DNA of 64,000 bases from Przewalskia tangutica (GCA_029844215.1 CM056738.1:62277593-62341592), one strand, 5' to 3'; positions 47,965 to 60,218 are shown, numbered from the stretch's first letter. The notes: generated by a model from the letters alone, not told the origin. Numbers and translations are program-made.

Positions 47965-48388
47965 AAAACCAAAAGCCAACCAATGGCCAAGATCAAGCCA
48001 TGTGCAAGGCAAGTGTAAGGCCAAGATCAAGCCAAGTGCACCCTAACCCTACTCCACAAAACACTCCACAAAACAAGGCACAAAACAAGGCGCAAAACAA
48101 GGCCATAAAGTCATGCCCAATCGTCCAAGGGTTGCCGCCCCTTGCTTTCAATGTGAGGGTGACACATGTCACCCTCCCGTTGGTCCAAAATGTTTCGTCT
48201 CTCGGAAAAATCCGCAAAAATAATAAATGACATAGCCGGAATTTTCCCTACGCAAGCTGTGGAAACGTTTCGTCGAAAAACGACTCTAACCGGGTGTTGT
48301 GCACAAAATTCGGTCCAATGCCTAACTTTAAGGCTCAAATTTCTACGTACGTCCTTACGTACATACTCTGGAAATACGGGGTATAACA
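47965..48388 (-). mobile_element. 5' LTR of element B, U3 remainder
   Basis: It is nearly identical to 10135-10558 (about two substitutions noticed in 424 bp). It contains GGGTGACACATGTCACCC at 48157-48174 and ends GGGTATAACA, followed by CATAC (48389-48393). Confidence 0.92.
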
Positions 48389-49371
48389 CATACCTTATCC
48401 ACGAAGCTATATTTCGTGCTATAAGCTTTATTACTCTTCACGGCTGATTATCTATAATAAACAAAGGGTCGATATCAACATCTAATCAATATTCAATAAG
48501 GAACTTCACTTAGGTATCCTAGCGATCACCTTAACTTAAAAGGTTCTTAGTCTTGTTTAACAAAAGGGTTTGTTATGTAATTTGGCCCCACGATTCTCTG
48601 AAACATACCCTCTTAGATTTACAATGCCAACAATCAATTTGGTAACCAATATCAACTCCCAATTCCAAAAAAATAACCTACAACTTATCATATCATAACA
48701 TCATAGGTTTACGGGTTTCAGCTACAAAATTTATTTCACAACTAATCCCAAACTATCAATTAATTGTAATATTAAGTAAAGAAAGATGAATTATTACCTT
48801 CAAGCATCCAAACCCCTTGAAAACGGCAAGTTACACCCATACTTAGGGTTTCCAAGATTTCCTTAATATGAGAAAGATGATTTATATGGTTAACATGGGG
48901 ATTATCATGTAAATCTTAAGTGATTTGATTAGGGTTTGACCTTGAATGTTATAGAATTGAGAGTATTTATAGTGTTATGATCTGGTTTAGGGTGAACAAT
49001 GAAGTTTAATTCGCAAAACCTGTTTTTAAACCTGACAAAATTTCTCAATCGTCGTACTTTGACGGTGGGATTGACAGTTCGTCGACCTTGCCATCAACTT
49101 GCCTCCTAAGACTTCAAAATCTCAGAGAATTTTGATGGTCCAGCCTGTACTTTGATTTTCCGTAAAAGCACGGTATTTCAACACCGCCATCAAAATACAC
49201 AATTTTTCGATTTCGTCGAAATGTATGTCCTTTGACCCGTTTAGATTTCAAACACTCTGTAACATAGGTAATCAAGTAATAAACCATTATTATCCATTCA
49301 TACCTTACTCCTCCCCGGGACATAAGTATCAATCGACAATGAGACATAATGTGAAACTACATGGTGTAACA
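48389..49371 (-). mobile_element. 3' LTR of element D, U3 part
   Basis: AT-rich LTR sequence ends ATGGTGTAACA at 49371, right before a polypurine tract and pol. The left part of this LTR is taken to be 7033-7475, split by insertion of B. Several TTTGATGG and GTCGACC-type palindromic bits are seen near 49050-49220. The frame 49114-49347 has no recognisable homology. Confidence 0.78.
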
Positions 49372-49391
49372 TTCTCCCCCCCCCCCCCTAG
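49372..49391 (-). other. polypurine tract of D
   Basis: On the minus strand, CTAG with a run of 13 G (49376-49388) and then AGAA abuts the LTR. The neighbouring AATATTCATCCGCAAATGTT is a decayed form of the hairpin seen in the other elements. Confidence 0.82.
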
Positions 49392-51050
49392 GAATATTCA
49401 TCCGCAAATGTTGAAGATGTTCTTAAATCTTAAGGGTTCTAAAAATTTGGCAGTTTTTTCTTTGTAAATAGGACTATACAAAACCTTTTAAACAATCCAA
49501 ACATATATCCAATGCCACACAGAGCAACATAATCACAAAATAATATCAACTTGGACCCATACGACCATCTATGTATGCAAGAATCAAAAGGGTTAGCCAT
49601 AACTCACCTTAATTGTCCTATGTCATATTTTGAGTTGCACCTGTCATATATGCCTCCACATTAATACCTAAATAAGTCATAGGTTTAAGAATTGTCAGAT
49701 AGAGTAGAAACAAGAGAATTATATCGCACGACTAATGGTATAGACTTGAAGACTTAAATAAGTAAGAGTATTTGGACTTCATATCTTCTTCGGCCTCCCA
49801 AGTCATTTTTTCTCTATTGTTATTCCTCCATAGCACTTTAACGAACAATATTTCTTTGGTTCTTAGCTTTCGAACTTAGCAGTCTATTGCTACTAGAATT
49901 TCATCATAAGTTAATTTTTTGGTAATTTGCACATCCTCTACGGGAGTAATATGAGTGGGATCTCCTACACACTTGCGAAACATAGAGAAATGGAATATTG
50001 GGTGAACTGCTTCCACTCATAAGCCACTCGGCCTATCCTGTGGATGATCTTATATGGTCAGACGTATTTGAGGCTAAGTTTTCTTTTTTTTTTTCCAAAC
50101 CTCATAACCCATTTCATAGGAGAAACATTTAAGAATACACAATCGTCAATAGCAAACTCTAAGTCTTGGCATCTAACATCTGAATATAAACTCTGCCGAC
50201 TTTGAGTAGTCATTAAATGCTCTTTAATTAGATTCACCTTCTCTACTGTCTGCCGGACTAAATCGGGGCCTATTAAATCGACTTCGCATACTTCAAACCA
50301 TCCAACTGGGGATCTACACTCATTCTCATACAATGCCTCACACAAGACCATCTTGATGCTGGAATGATATATGTTGTTGTAAGCGAACTCAATGAGGGAA
50401 AACTGATCATCCCATCTACCTTTGAAATCTAATACACAATCCCGTAGCATGTCCTCAAGTGTCTGGATCGTGCACTTAGCTTGACCATCAGTGTGTGGGT
50501 AAAAAGTTGTGCTAAGGTTCACTTGGATTCCTAGACCTTTTTAAATGACTTCTAAAAGTGAGCCGGAAACTGAGCACCCCTATCGGATATAATAGAGACT
50601 AGAATACCAAGCAATCAAACTATTTCTTTAATATACAACTTGGCATAATCCTATGTCGATAAAGTAATATGAACATGTAGAAAATGGGCTGACTTCGTAA
50701 GCCTGTCGACAATAACCCAAATGTAATCAAACTTCTGATAAGAATGGGGTAGACCAGTGATGAAATCCATATTACATTTCCTATTTCCAAGTAGGGATTC
50801 AAATATGTTGCAACAAACTTCCAGGCTTCTGATACTCGATCTTAACTTGTTGACAATTTAGGTATTGAACCATAAATACTTTGATGTCTTTCTTCATATC
50901 ATTCCACCAGTAACTATGTCGAAGGTCATGGTACATCTTCGTCGATGCGGGATGAATGAAATATCTATATTGGTGGATCTCGGCTATAATATGCTCTCAA
51001 AGTCCTCCTTCATTTGGTACACATAGTCGACCCTGATACTAAGGACTTTG
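49392..51050 (-). pseudogene. pol: integrase and chromodomain of element D
   Basis: Chromodomain: VKVLWRNNNREKMTWEAEED, then MKSKYSYLF, at about 49741-49860. Integrase: an open stretch at 50058-50522 has [40 protein letters not shown] and VSPMKWVMRFGKK. Where I has [10 protein letters not shown] has DGQAKCTIQ, so the catalytic Glu is Lys. The core N-terminal part is at about 50620-50802 in a shifted frame (FDYIWVIVDR). The zinc-binding region near 50850-51050 is hard to read. D is older and more AT-rich than I and J but has fewer frame breaks. Confidence 0.82.
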
Positions 51051-51179
51051 TCTCTCGTAATCTCCAATATCAGTTTCTTCTGTAGAGGAATTCCTTCTTT
51101 CATTCAGACCAACTTGGGGTCATCAAACTTTCTTGCCTTCACCTTAGCTATTAAGGATGATTCTATGGTATTCTGCACT

Positions 51180-52835
51180 ACCGCTCATCCGTCATCCGTG
51201 TTCAAGAGTAGCATACTTAAACTGTACAAGAAATGTAATTCTTTGGTTATTTCTAGTTTGTTAGCTTCAGTACCATCCAAGCTTCCCATAGACTTATGAC
51301 TCAAGGCATCATCTACGACATTTACCTTACCTGGGTGATATAAAATATTGACATCATATTCCTTTAATAGCTCCACCACCTTCTTTTCCTTACATGTAGC
51401 TCCTTCTGATGAAAGATATAGTGTAAAATATTATGGTCCGTTACTATGTCAACGTGGGCTCCATATAAATAATGACGCCACATTTTTAGGGCAAAGATTA
51501 CCATTGCCAACTCAAAATAGTGAGTCGGATAACATAGCTCGTGCTTTCCTAATTTCCTTGAAGTGTATGTTATAACCTTTCCATGCTGTATCAAAACATA
51601 TCCTAGGATGATTCAAGAGGCATCGCAATAAACCATATACACATCGGTACCTTTGGGAAGTGCTAACACATGTGCGGATGTCAACCTGTCCTTCAGTTCT
51701 TGAAAACTACGCTCATACGCATTTGACAACAGAAACTTAGTTGCCTTATGAGTGAGCTTGGTCATAGGTGTGGAGATAGAATAAAAACCTTCCACAAATA
51801 TCTGATAATATCCTTCTAAACCCAAGAAGTTACATACATCAGTAGGAGTCATAAGCCTCAGCCAATTCCTTACGGCCTTAATCTTCTGGGTGTCCACTTT
51901 AATACCTTCTAAGGAAACAATATGGTCGAAAACAGTAACAAAGTTTAACCAAAAGTCGCATTTATAAAATTTAGCATATAACTTACGGTCTTAGAGCGTC
52001 TATAACACCACACGGAGATGGTCTGCATGGTCTTCCTCAGTCCGTGAGTACACTAAAAGATCATCAATAAACATGATCACGAAGATGTCCAACAATGGAT
52101 TGAAGACTCGATTCATTAGGTCCATAAAGGTTGTTGGTGCATTATTGAGTCCAAAAGACAACACCGAAATTCAAAATGGCCATACCTAGTCCGAAAAACT
52201 GTCTTCAGAATATCTTTCTCCTTTACCCTCAACTGGTGGTATCCCAATCTTAAGTCAATATTTGAGAAATACTTACCGCACTGTAATTGGTTGAACAAAT
52301 TATCGATCCTCAAAAGTGGATACTTATTCTTGATAGTAACTTTGTTTAGCTACCTATAGTCGATGCACATCCTTACGGAAACATCTTTCTTGCGAACAAA
52401 TAATACTGGTGCACCTCATGGCGAAGTAACCCTAATCTAATAAATCTTTTAACTGGTCATTTAACTCCCTCAACTCGGATAGAGCCATTCGATAGAGAGG
52501 GATAGATATCGGTTGCGTATCTGGGAGTACATCAATAGTGAACTCAATCTCCCGCTCTAGAGGGATTCTCGGAAGCTTATCTGAAAACATATCAGGAAGT
52601 CCATTGACTACTGGGACAGACTGAAGGGCTGGGGTTCTGTATCTGCATCCCTGTCCCGAACCAAATGATATATATAGCCTTTAGAAATCATCATTCTTGC
52701 CTTCAGGTAGGATATAAACCCGCCTTTAGGCATAGCTGCATTGTCTTTCCATTCATGGGTTGTCTCGCCTGGAAAATTGAACTTGACAATATTTTTCCCA
52801 TAATTAACATTTGCATAGCAAGAAGCCAACCAATC
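51180..52835 (-). pseudogene. pol: RT and RNase H of element D, cut by K
   Basis: RNase H: VYMVYCDAS (51613-51650), then VITYTSRKLGKHELCYPTHY and MWRHYLYGAHVDIVTDHN (51364-51594), then LLKEYDVNILYHPGKVNVVD (51185-51379). [22 protein letters not shown] and [10 protein letters not shown] at 52116-52313. The catalytic FIDD is intact at 52060-52071. The RT-end helix is KIKAVRNWLR with FLGLEGYYQIF at 51613-51897. The linker before RT, TDWLASCYANVNYGKNIVKF, is at 52608-52856. Frames change at least four times. Protease, gag and the 5' LTR should lie beyond K, outside the window. Confidence 0.88.
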
Positions 52836-53011
52836 TGTTACACCCCGTAATTCCAAGACATTAATATGAGAACGTACGTAATGAAATAAGATTTGAATTT
52901 TGGAAGAAAGAATTTTTACAATTTCTTAAGGAAAAATTTCGGAAGAATGTGAAGACGAAAATTATTAACTTGGAGTTTAATTCTTCTAATTTGATTTATG
53001 AAATTGGTATT
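52836..53011 (+). mobile_element. LTR fragment K, plus strand, start only
   Basis: It begins TGTTACACCCCGTAATTCC with GAACGTACGT, the element-strand start of a Ty3/gypsy LTR. It interrupts D's pol inside the TDWLASC linker (possible duplication CAATC at 52831-52835). It stops at 53011, where E is inserted. Confidence 0.75.
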
Positions 53012-53634
53012 TGTCACGACCCAAATCACGAGTCGTGATGGCACCTACCCTATCCCCCCGAGTAGGCGAACCACGTTCTCATAAACAAGGTAAATCAGCG
53101 GAAAAATAAATAAGGAAAAAGAAATTATAAATCTTAAACACTTAATTTCCCAAAATCTGGTCAAAAGGGTACAAGAGCACTAACAAGTCTGAAAAATAGA
53201 AGTCTGAAAGAATGTCCGAGGGATACATACTGTCTGTTAATAAACCAAGAAAAATGGAACTAACTAAGAAGCCCTTCAGGGGCCACGGACGACCAAGTAG
53301 CTCACCCTGAATGACTAGAAGATGTCCACCTCGCGAATCAGTCACAGGGCGTAGAACTGGAATCTGGATCGTACTCTGCACTCAACAAAAGTGCAGCAAG
53401 AGTAGTATCAGTACAAAACTAGTACCGGTAAGCATCATAGGCCGACAGTGATTAGATAACACATGAAGAAGTTGAAACCAACAAGTAGCACATAGAGCAA
53501 TCAGGCATGGTCACGTATCATATACAAGTAAAGCGTAAAGAAATCACGAAATCAACCAAGACAGATATAATTCACCAAATGATCAGTCAAAATATGAGTG
53601 GATGAATGCAATGCAATGTCACCTCTCTCACTCG

Positions 53635-53879
53635 CGCTCTCCGGCAGAAACCTCGGAGGCTATCACTCCCGCTCTCCAACAGAAACCTCGGAGGCAATCA
53701 CTCCCGCTCTCCGGCAGAAACCTCGGAGGCTATCACTCCCGCTCTCCGGCAGAAACCTCGGAGGCAATCACTCCCGCTCTGCAGCAAAAACCTCGGAGGC
53801 AATCACTCCCGCTCTCCGGCAGAAACCTCGGAGGCAATCACTCCCGCTCTCCGGTAGAAACTTCGGAGGCAATCACTCT
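53635..53879. repeat. 35-bp minisatellite, 7 copies, in LTR E
   Basis: The unit CGCTCTCCGGCAGAAACCTC, then GGAGGCAATCACTCC, starts at 53635, 53670, 53705, 53740, 53775, 53810 and 53845 with few differences. CTCCG and CGGAG within each unit can pair. Since 35 is not a multiple of 3, all three plus frames stay open here; these are not genes. Confidence 0.95.
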
Positions 53880-54420
53880 CAATCTCTCACCTCACCATTA
53901 TCACAAAATAATATGGAAAGTATGTCAAACATGAAATCAAGTCTCAACACGTGTCACCAATATACAATCAACAAGTACAAGTCAAATCAGATGGTAATCA
54001 CAACAAATAACACATATGGCGACAAGCCCACATAACAGCTGACGGAACCAACGTAATAATAATTCATCTCCACTTCCTGCCCGAAGGCCTATCATGCTAT
54101 CCCCGTCACTTCCTATGACTACATACGATTCTCTAATCAGAGTCTAACTAAGGAAACAATAACATACCTCAATGCCGAGCGGATGCCACGAACAATCAAA
54201 TCGATGCCTTCCCCTTGCGTAGAGCCTCTGAACGATTAAAATCTAGAAAATATGTGAACTATATTATAATACGAATCTAAGGACACCCACCTTGCTATAC
54301 TTATATTAACCATATTTTTACCATTTCAATTGTGTGACTAAACCCCTACACATATAAAAATATTATCATAACTTCAGGAATTTCAAATAACATTTCTTTC
54401 TTTCAACTTTCCAGAATTTT

Positions 54421-54770
54421 TGTAAAATAAGACAAAACTTTGAACAGTCATATCTTTCAAACCACAAGACGGATTTATATTCATAAGATATCAAACTGAT
54501 GGGAACAGAGTAATCTACAATTTAATTCAGCCCATATTTTCATATTCCTTACAGATTTGTACAGTTTTCACGTTTTATATGCTATGTCGCCTGGGTTTCG
54601 GTAAAACGAGGCAGAAACTTTAAACAATCATAACTTTCAACCCATAAGTCGGATATATGTCCATAAGATATAAAACGGACGGGAATAGAGTAATCTACAA
54701 CTTTCATTCAGCCCATATTTTCATATTCCTTAAGGATTTGTACAGTTTTCACGTTTAATATATTGCTCTA
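54421..54770. repeat. 180-bp tandem duplication in LTR E
   Basis: GACAAAACTTTGAACAGTCA (54431) and GCAGAAACTTTAAACAATCA (54611) start the two copies. Both share GAGTAATCTACAA and CAGCCCATATTTTCATATTC. The copies are diverged, so the duplication is older than the minisatellite. Confidence 0.85.
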
Positions 54771-55308
54771 ATCATTATGTCATGTTACATCCCTCAAGTT
54801 TCTCTTATTCAAGTGGATTGTGGAAATTGCCATGTAATGACTTCTTGAATTTTGATTTCGTTCTACAACACACTATTATAAGAATCATGAATAAATTAAC
54901 TCAACCATAGAATCTAACCTGAAGTTAATTGAGCTATTCCTCCTTTTCTTCTAGTTACTAGGGTTTCTCTTCCTTTTTTTTCCCTTTCTTTTCTTTCCTT
55001 TAGTTGCTGCTGCAATGTCTTCCTTCTACTCTTCTTTGTTTTCTTTCTTTTTGCTGCTGCCCACATTTTCTTTCTTTTAGCTTATAGGGTATTCTTCTTT
55101 TCTTTGTTTTCCTTTGGTCTGTATACGTTCCTCCCCATTTTCTTTTATTAAGTCGTGCCCTACCAATGGGTAGTGGGCTTAGCCCACCAACTCACTTAAT
55201 TAATTTCATGCCCCATTTCCTATAATAAAAATCATATAAATAAATACCACATAGTCTCATACTCTTTTCGTAGTTTTAAAGTGATAAACGACCCAACGGG
55301 TCGTTACA

Positions 55309-55460
55309 TTAGATACCAATAAAACAATCGCTCGTCCTCGAGTGACAAGGTAGGGGTGGAGGAAAAGAGGTACCTGAACTGTCGAACAACTGAGGATATC
55401 TACTCCGCATATCCGCCTCGGTCTCCCAAGTATCATACCCTATAAACGTGACCACACAAG
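55309..55460 (-). pseudogene. pol: pol C-terminus of element E (chromodomain end)
   Basis: The minus strand reads GYDTWETEADMRSRYPQLFD, then SSGTSFPPPLPCHSRTSDCF, IGI and a TAA that touches the LTR start. TWETEADMRSRYPQLF is the end of a chromovirus chromodomain. Upstream, the frame is broken by stops. Confidence 0.75.
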
Positions 55461-57437
55461 ACCTAAAAACTCGATCTACTACCCCGAATCACCGACAGGA
55501 GTAGAGACACGAATTGGTACATCAAGCATATACTAATCCTTAGCAGTTTATTTTAACTTAAACAGAACGCAAATTGGTACAAGGGACACACAAGTTAGCT
55601 AGAATGGGTCATGTAACCCTCTGATAAACTCCTAAGTCGTCATTTTAAATCTGGTGCTACCTTAAACAAGATACTTATCCATTCCAAAGTCATTAGGTGG
55701 TCTAACATAGCTGTAATAGTCTCAGTTATCTTAAATCAAATAGGCCTACTGAATCAATATCAAATAGTTTTAATCACTTTTAGTCTTACATCGAAGTTAA
55801 CTAATATACTGTAACATTTAACACATGTTCAGAGTAAATATGACACTTAGGAACCAACCTAGCCATTTTGCAAAGGCAGACTAATCTTTACAGTTCATTC
55901 CTTAGCTTTACAAACACTATATTAACATGAATCACACACACACTAATGAAAACAGAATCATAGACTATGCCTATTCAACTAACCAGTTTTGAACTAACAT
56001 TATCTTTGAACATCTCTTAGTTTAATAAACCAATATTAGACTAAACCAACCCATGTCAATGTCGGAAGTCCTATAGTGAATTCACTTCTCTCGGCCTCAA
56101 CCGATGTTACAAATCCTTATTTCAATTTCCAAAATGCTCTTCACAACTTGAATTAACTAAGATGTAACTTTGATCTACCACTTTAAATGTTCTTATTTAC
56201 TAACACCTCGCTCGAGGGTTCTTAAGTGATGTTTTCCCGTGACCCATATCTTCTCTTATTTTTTTGAACTTTAACGCATATACAATACTCACATATATCC
56301 TTCCTAAGATTAGGTGCAACCGTAGATAACCCCTAAAGTAATAAACTTTCACACTTAATCATCCCTAGGTCCATCATCATTAGTCGATCATTATACTACT
56401 CATAGCCCACGACATAGTCAACTTTACGAAATTATTGTTTGTTTAACATTTAGTTTATACATGGAGTAGCCTTCCAAAAGTATGTGATGACTCATTCGTC
56501 CATTTTCTCTTGAATAATCAATCTTGTGTCGTCACTCTAACCTAACTAAAATTTCACCCAACTCATTAACTTGGTGCAACTATACCCTTCGACTTAAATC
56601 TTCATGTTTTTCAATTTACCCTAGCTAGTCACACAAATTTGATAAATTCTTATAAAATCAAAATACTTCAAGTTCTCCATTTTGTTCTTTCACTTATCTC
56701 ATTCACCACTCCGAATACTTTGATATATGGCTTTTGGCCTCCTACCCTTCACAACCGTAACAACTCTGAGTGCGGTGTCTCATTACACCCTTACAAAATC
56801 CAAAAGTACCCAATCTTAAAATTTTACATGTCTCACTCCAATATCCCTATGTTATTCATACTTGAAATGTTCAATCATGCTATCAAGCTAGAAATAGTCT
56901 ACTATCATGATACAATTTCACCTCAAAAATATATACATCAACTACAAGTTGCAGAGATTCCAATATTTTCTCTTATTTATCAACTCTAGCCCATAAATTA
57001 AATAATACTAGGAAATTACCTATCTTGGTACAACACATCGCATTTCCATCAATCTTATCATGTTAGTCATCGAATATTACACCTTACCCGTCACCAATCG
57101 CAAAACCCCATGACACTTCGTCATAACAATTAGTCAAGTTCCATAGACTTCCTTCTCGAGTCTTATTTATCAATTACACTCTAACCAAATGACGCATGAT
57201 AACGGCGCCACAGTCCATACCTAACTCAAGTAATCTCGTTCCTTCAAATTTAAATCCTTTTTCCTTTCTGAAGATGTACCTTAATACTTCCAATTCGACT
57301 CCAAACATGCTCTCATCTTAATTCTTCAATTTTTCATATTCCATTCTCAATCACTTCTACCATTAACAATCAGAAATCTCCCAAACCCACGCGAGGGGTG
57401 CATCAAAATATCATTACTCTTGTAGAATAGTTAAACC
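55461..57437 (-). other. unassigned AT-rich interior next to E
   Basis: About 2 kb with no recognisable retrotransposon domain on either strand. One plus-strand frame (56639-56989, 116 codons) has no known motif and ordinary AT-rich composition. It could be decayed interior of E or an unrecognised older insertion. It ends at LTR F. Confidence 0.4.
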
Positions 57438-60218
57438 TGTTACACCCCGAAATTCCAGTACATATATATAAGAACGTACGTAAGAAAATAGGACTTTAAG
57501 ATTTGAGACTTATAGAATTTATCAGAATTATGAAAATGTTGGGAAACAAAATATTATGACGAATGGGAGGGTGACACGTGTCACCCCTCCACATGGGCTT
57601 GGTCAAATTATTGACCAAGGTTAAGTGGTCAAGTGACCAAGGTTAAGTAGTCAAGTGTTGATGATCAAGCTTGAGATAATTGACCAAGTCAACTAGTCAC
57701 ACAAGTAGTGACACAAGATATTTAATTTTCTTCATCCAAGCCACACAAGTGTATTAATCTTGGCCCTTGAAAGTAGTATATTACTACACTAGTAGCAAGA
57801 CAAGCTCACAACACTTAGAGAAATTTCACAATTGTTCTTGCTCATTTTAGAGCTCTCGGCATTAGCACTTATCCCACACAAAAAAAATTCGTTTGTTGTT
57901 CATAATTCACAATACTTAAACCCAAGGTTCCTAGAGGTATTATAAGGATATCTCAATACAAAGATCCCGGAAAATCTACATTTTTACGTTAGTCGCAAGA
58001 TGAAAACCTAAGTTGTTTTCATAAGTTTTGGTTGGAAATTAAAGGGAAGTTGTTTATGAACTTCTAAGGGCTTCAAATAGCGGATTGGAGCGTGAAGGAA
58101 AGGAGCTAAGTTGCTAAGGAGCGACTTTGAATCTTGAAGTTATATTTGGGGCTTATCAAGGTAACAATCTTGTCGTCTTAGTGATTAAAGATTTCATGTT
58201 GTTGTAGTTATAAATATAAACAAGCCTGAGATATATATAATGAAGATTGATAAGTGTTATGGAATATTTGGAAGCAAAAAATCCGAAAGTTGCATGTTAG
58301 CCATAAGATTGTAATTCAATTTAGTTATTAGTTTTAGTCGTCGCATGTTATATAAAGAAGGGATTATAGTTGTTAAAATTCTTTGCGACTATATAACATG
58401 TTAGAACAACAATATGGATTGAAAAGGAATTGGAAAGGATTATATGTGGTTGTACATTGTAGCCGAAGATAACATTTAATATTGGACTGGTTTATATAAA
58501 TTGTGGGGCAGAATTTTACACGTTCTGTAAGGCGTGTAATCCCCTTTGGATAGCTGAATTGTTGAGCCTTAAATGTGGCATGTTTGGTTGTTAAATCTGC
58601 GCCTTGAAAAAGGTGGAAAAGTATGTAGAAACAAAGGAAGTGCTACCCAATTTTCCGTAGAATAAGAGACTTTATACTAGAAATATTCTACGTTGGAAAG
58701 CTAGAAGTTGATAGACGTATTATGGTCATTATAGGTTGACGTTCTACGTGCGGTATAGTCAACTTAGCGAGTGGATTGAGCCGGAAAGGTATGTAGAACT
58801 TTCCCTATCTCTTGAGCATGAGTTTTTATAAATGTATAGTACGGTAGACGTACGAGTTTTAAAGGAATTCGGTTTTGTTTTGATATCATTGGCTTGATAT
58901 AAGTATGTCTAAGTTTGGTTGAGTTAGAGAATTAACTCACTTGATTTTAAAGGATGAAAATGCCTTAGTTTTCTAAAGCATAAAGTTGTTATACGGCTTT
59001 ATGGGAAATTGGTTATAACGACTTTATGGGAAGTTAAAAGAATGGTTTGCTTGATCGATTTCGAAAGAGGATCAAAGACTTGATTTAAAGAAGGGTAACT
59101 TGTTTGAAGGTATAAGTTACTTAAGTTTCGAAAATGGAAGAATTGATTTCAAAGCCTTGAAATGAATTTCTAAAGGCGTAGTAACTTGATATGGAAAGTA
59201 GATATGCCTTGATACTACGGGTGTTAGTATCTTGGGGTTTTTATATGAAAAAGAGTCATTTTAAAAGGATAGAAGTACGTAGTACTTTGGGTTAATTTCC
59301 CGGATTTTTCATGATATGTTAGTGCCTTAAATTAAATAAAATGAGAGTGCATGTTAATTAAGTCTAATAAGAAGTTAAGGAATTTCTTAACTTGCTTATG
59401 TTATTTATGGTAGCCGGTTGTGCTTGTGTTATATTATTCTTCACGGGGTCATTCCCCGGGCATGTTGCATTTTGCATATTCCGTGGATTTGCTCCCCACG
59501 ATGCGAGAAAGTTACCTCATGCGAGTCCGTAGGGCTCATGCTGGTGAAATAGTCCCATGCAGGGCGGACCAGTCCTATGCGAGGAAATTACCTCATGCGG
59601 GGTCCACATGACTTATGCGGGTGAAATAGTCCCAGGAGTAGGATTGCGTGATAATACTACGGGCGGATGGTCCTAAGTTAATCACAGGCTTCCTATTTTA
59701 AGAACCGAAAATGTTTATTCTTATTACTCTCATTGTTAGTAAGGCACAATATACTTTTAATTTGGTTATCATACATGTCTCCAGCTTTATTTTAGACTTA
59801 TGATGTAAATTACAGTATTTCCAGTGTTACATACTTGGTACATATTTTGTACTGACCCCCTTTCCTCGGGGGCTGCATTCATGCCGCAGGTAGGGGTAAG
59901 CAGGTTGCAGATCCTCGTTCCTAGGATCACTGATCAGTTCTTGGAAAGCTCCATTTCTCCGGAGGCTTATCTTTTGGTACAGTTTCCCTGATATTGTAGA
60001 TTTATGTACATTCAGGGGTATGGCGGGGCCCTGTCCCATCACATTTGTTATGTCAAAACTCGTAGAGGTCTGTAGTCATATTTTGTGGGTTGGTTTGTAA
60101 GAAAAAAAAAGAGGTAACTATTTTTTACTGTGTATATATGTATCCAGGGAGGTAGCCTTATCGGCTAACCTGTTGTTTATTCCTTATTTATTTTTATTAA
60201 GAGTTGTATGTATGTTCC
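57438..60218 (+). mobile_element. LTR F, plus strand, cut by G near its end
   Basis: It starts TGTTACACCCCGAAATTCC and is related to LTR A in inverse orientation. Shared features are the GGGGTCATTCCCCGGG region and the ATGCGAGGAAATTACCTCAT modules near 59505 and 59578. The hairpin motif appears as CTGCATTCATGCCGCAG at 59873-59889, and the GC block GGCGGGGCCCTGTCCC near 60020. It stops about 60 bp short of a normal end, where G begins. No gene is seen. Confidence 0.8.
57569..57586 (+). promoter_or_regulatory. perfect G-box palindrome in LTR F
   Basis: GGGTGACACGTGTCACCC is identical to the copies in both LTRs of C, 130 bp from the LTR start. Confidence 0.6.

Larger units (their letters stand above)
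7476..48388 (-). mobile_element. element B, gag-only Ty3/gypsy retrotransposon with nested insertions
   Basis: Both LTRs start TGTCACGACCCGATCC in plus orientation, end in GGGTATAACA and are flanked by CATAC. Once I (12616-32005) and H+C (34951-47959) are removed, B is about 8.5 kb. It has two 3.1-kb LTRs and a roughly 2.3-kb interior with PBS, gag remnants, a non-coding block and a polypurine tract. No protease, RT, RNase H or integrase is found. This structure fits a non-autonomous TR-GAG-type element that would depend on pol from related elements. The LTR parts at 10135-10558 and 47965-48388 differ at very few positions, so the insertion looks recent. Confidence 0.85.
53012..55308 (-). mobile_element. 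3' LTR of element E (2297 bp)
   Basis: In plus orientation it runs from TGTCACGACCCAAATCACG to GGGTCGTTACA. Both ends fold: CACGAC/GTCGTG near 53015-53037 and AACGACCC-AAC-GGGTCGTT at 55287-55305. It is a different LTR family from A-J. It holds a 35-bp minisatellite and a 180-bp duplication, and a pyrimidine-rich tract near 54940-55090. Pol text of the same strand follows on the right, making this the 3' LTR. Confidence 0.82.

Noticed and set aside
53598..54035. Plus-strand open frames of 83-145 codons with repeated peptides
   Set aside because: They are the three frames of a 35-bp minisatellite, which stays open by chance. The frames overlap each other and match no family.
56639..56989. 116-codon plus-strand frame in the AT-rich interior next to E
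   Set aside because: No motif, no gene context and ordinary AT-rich composition. A chance frame is more likely.
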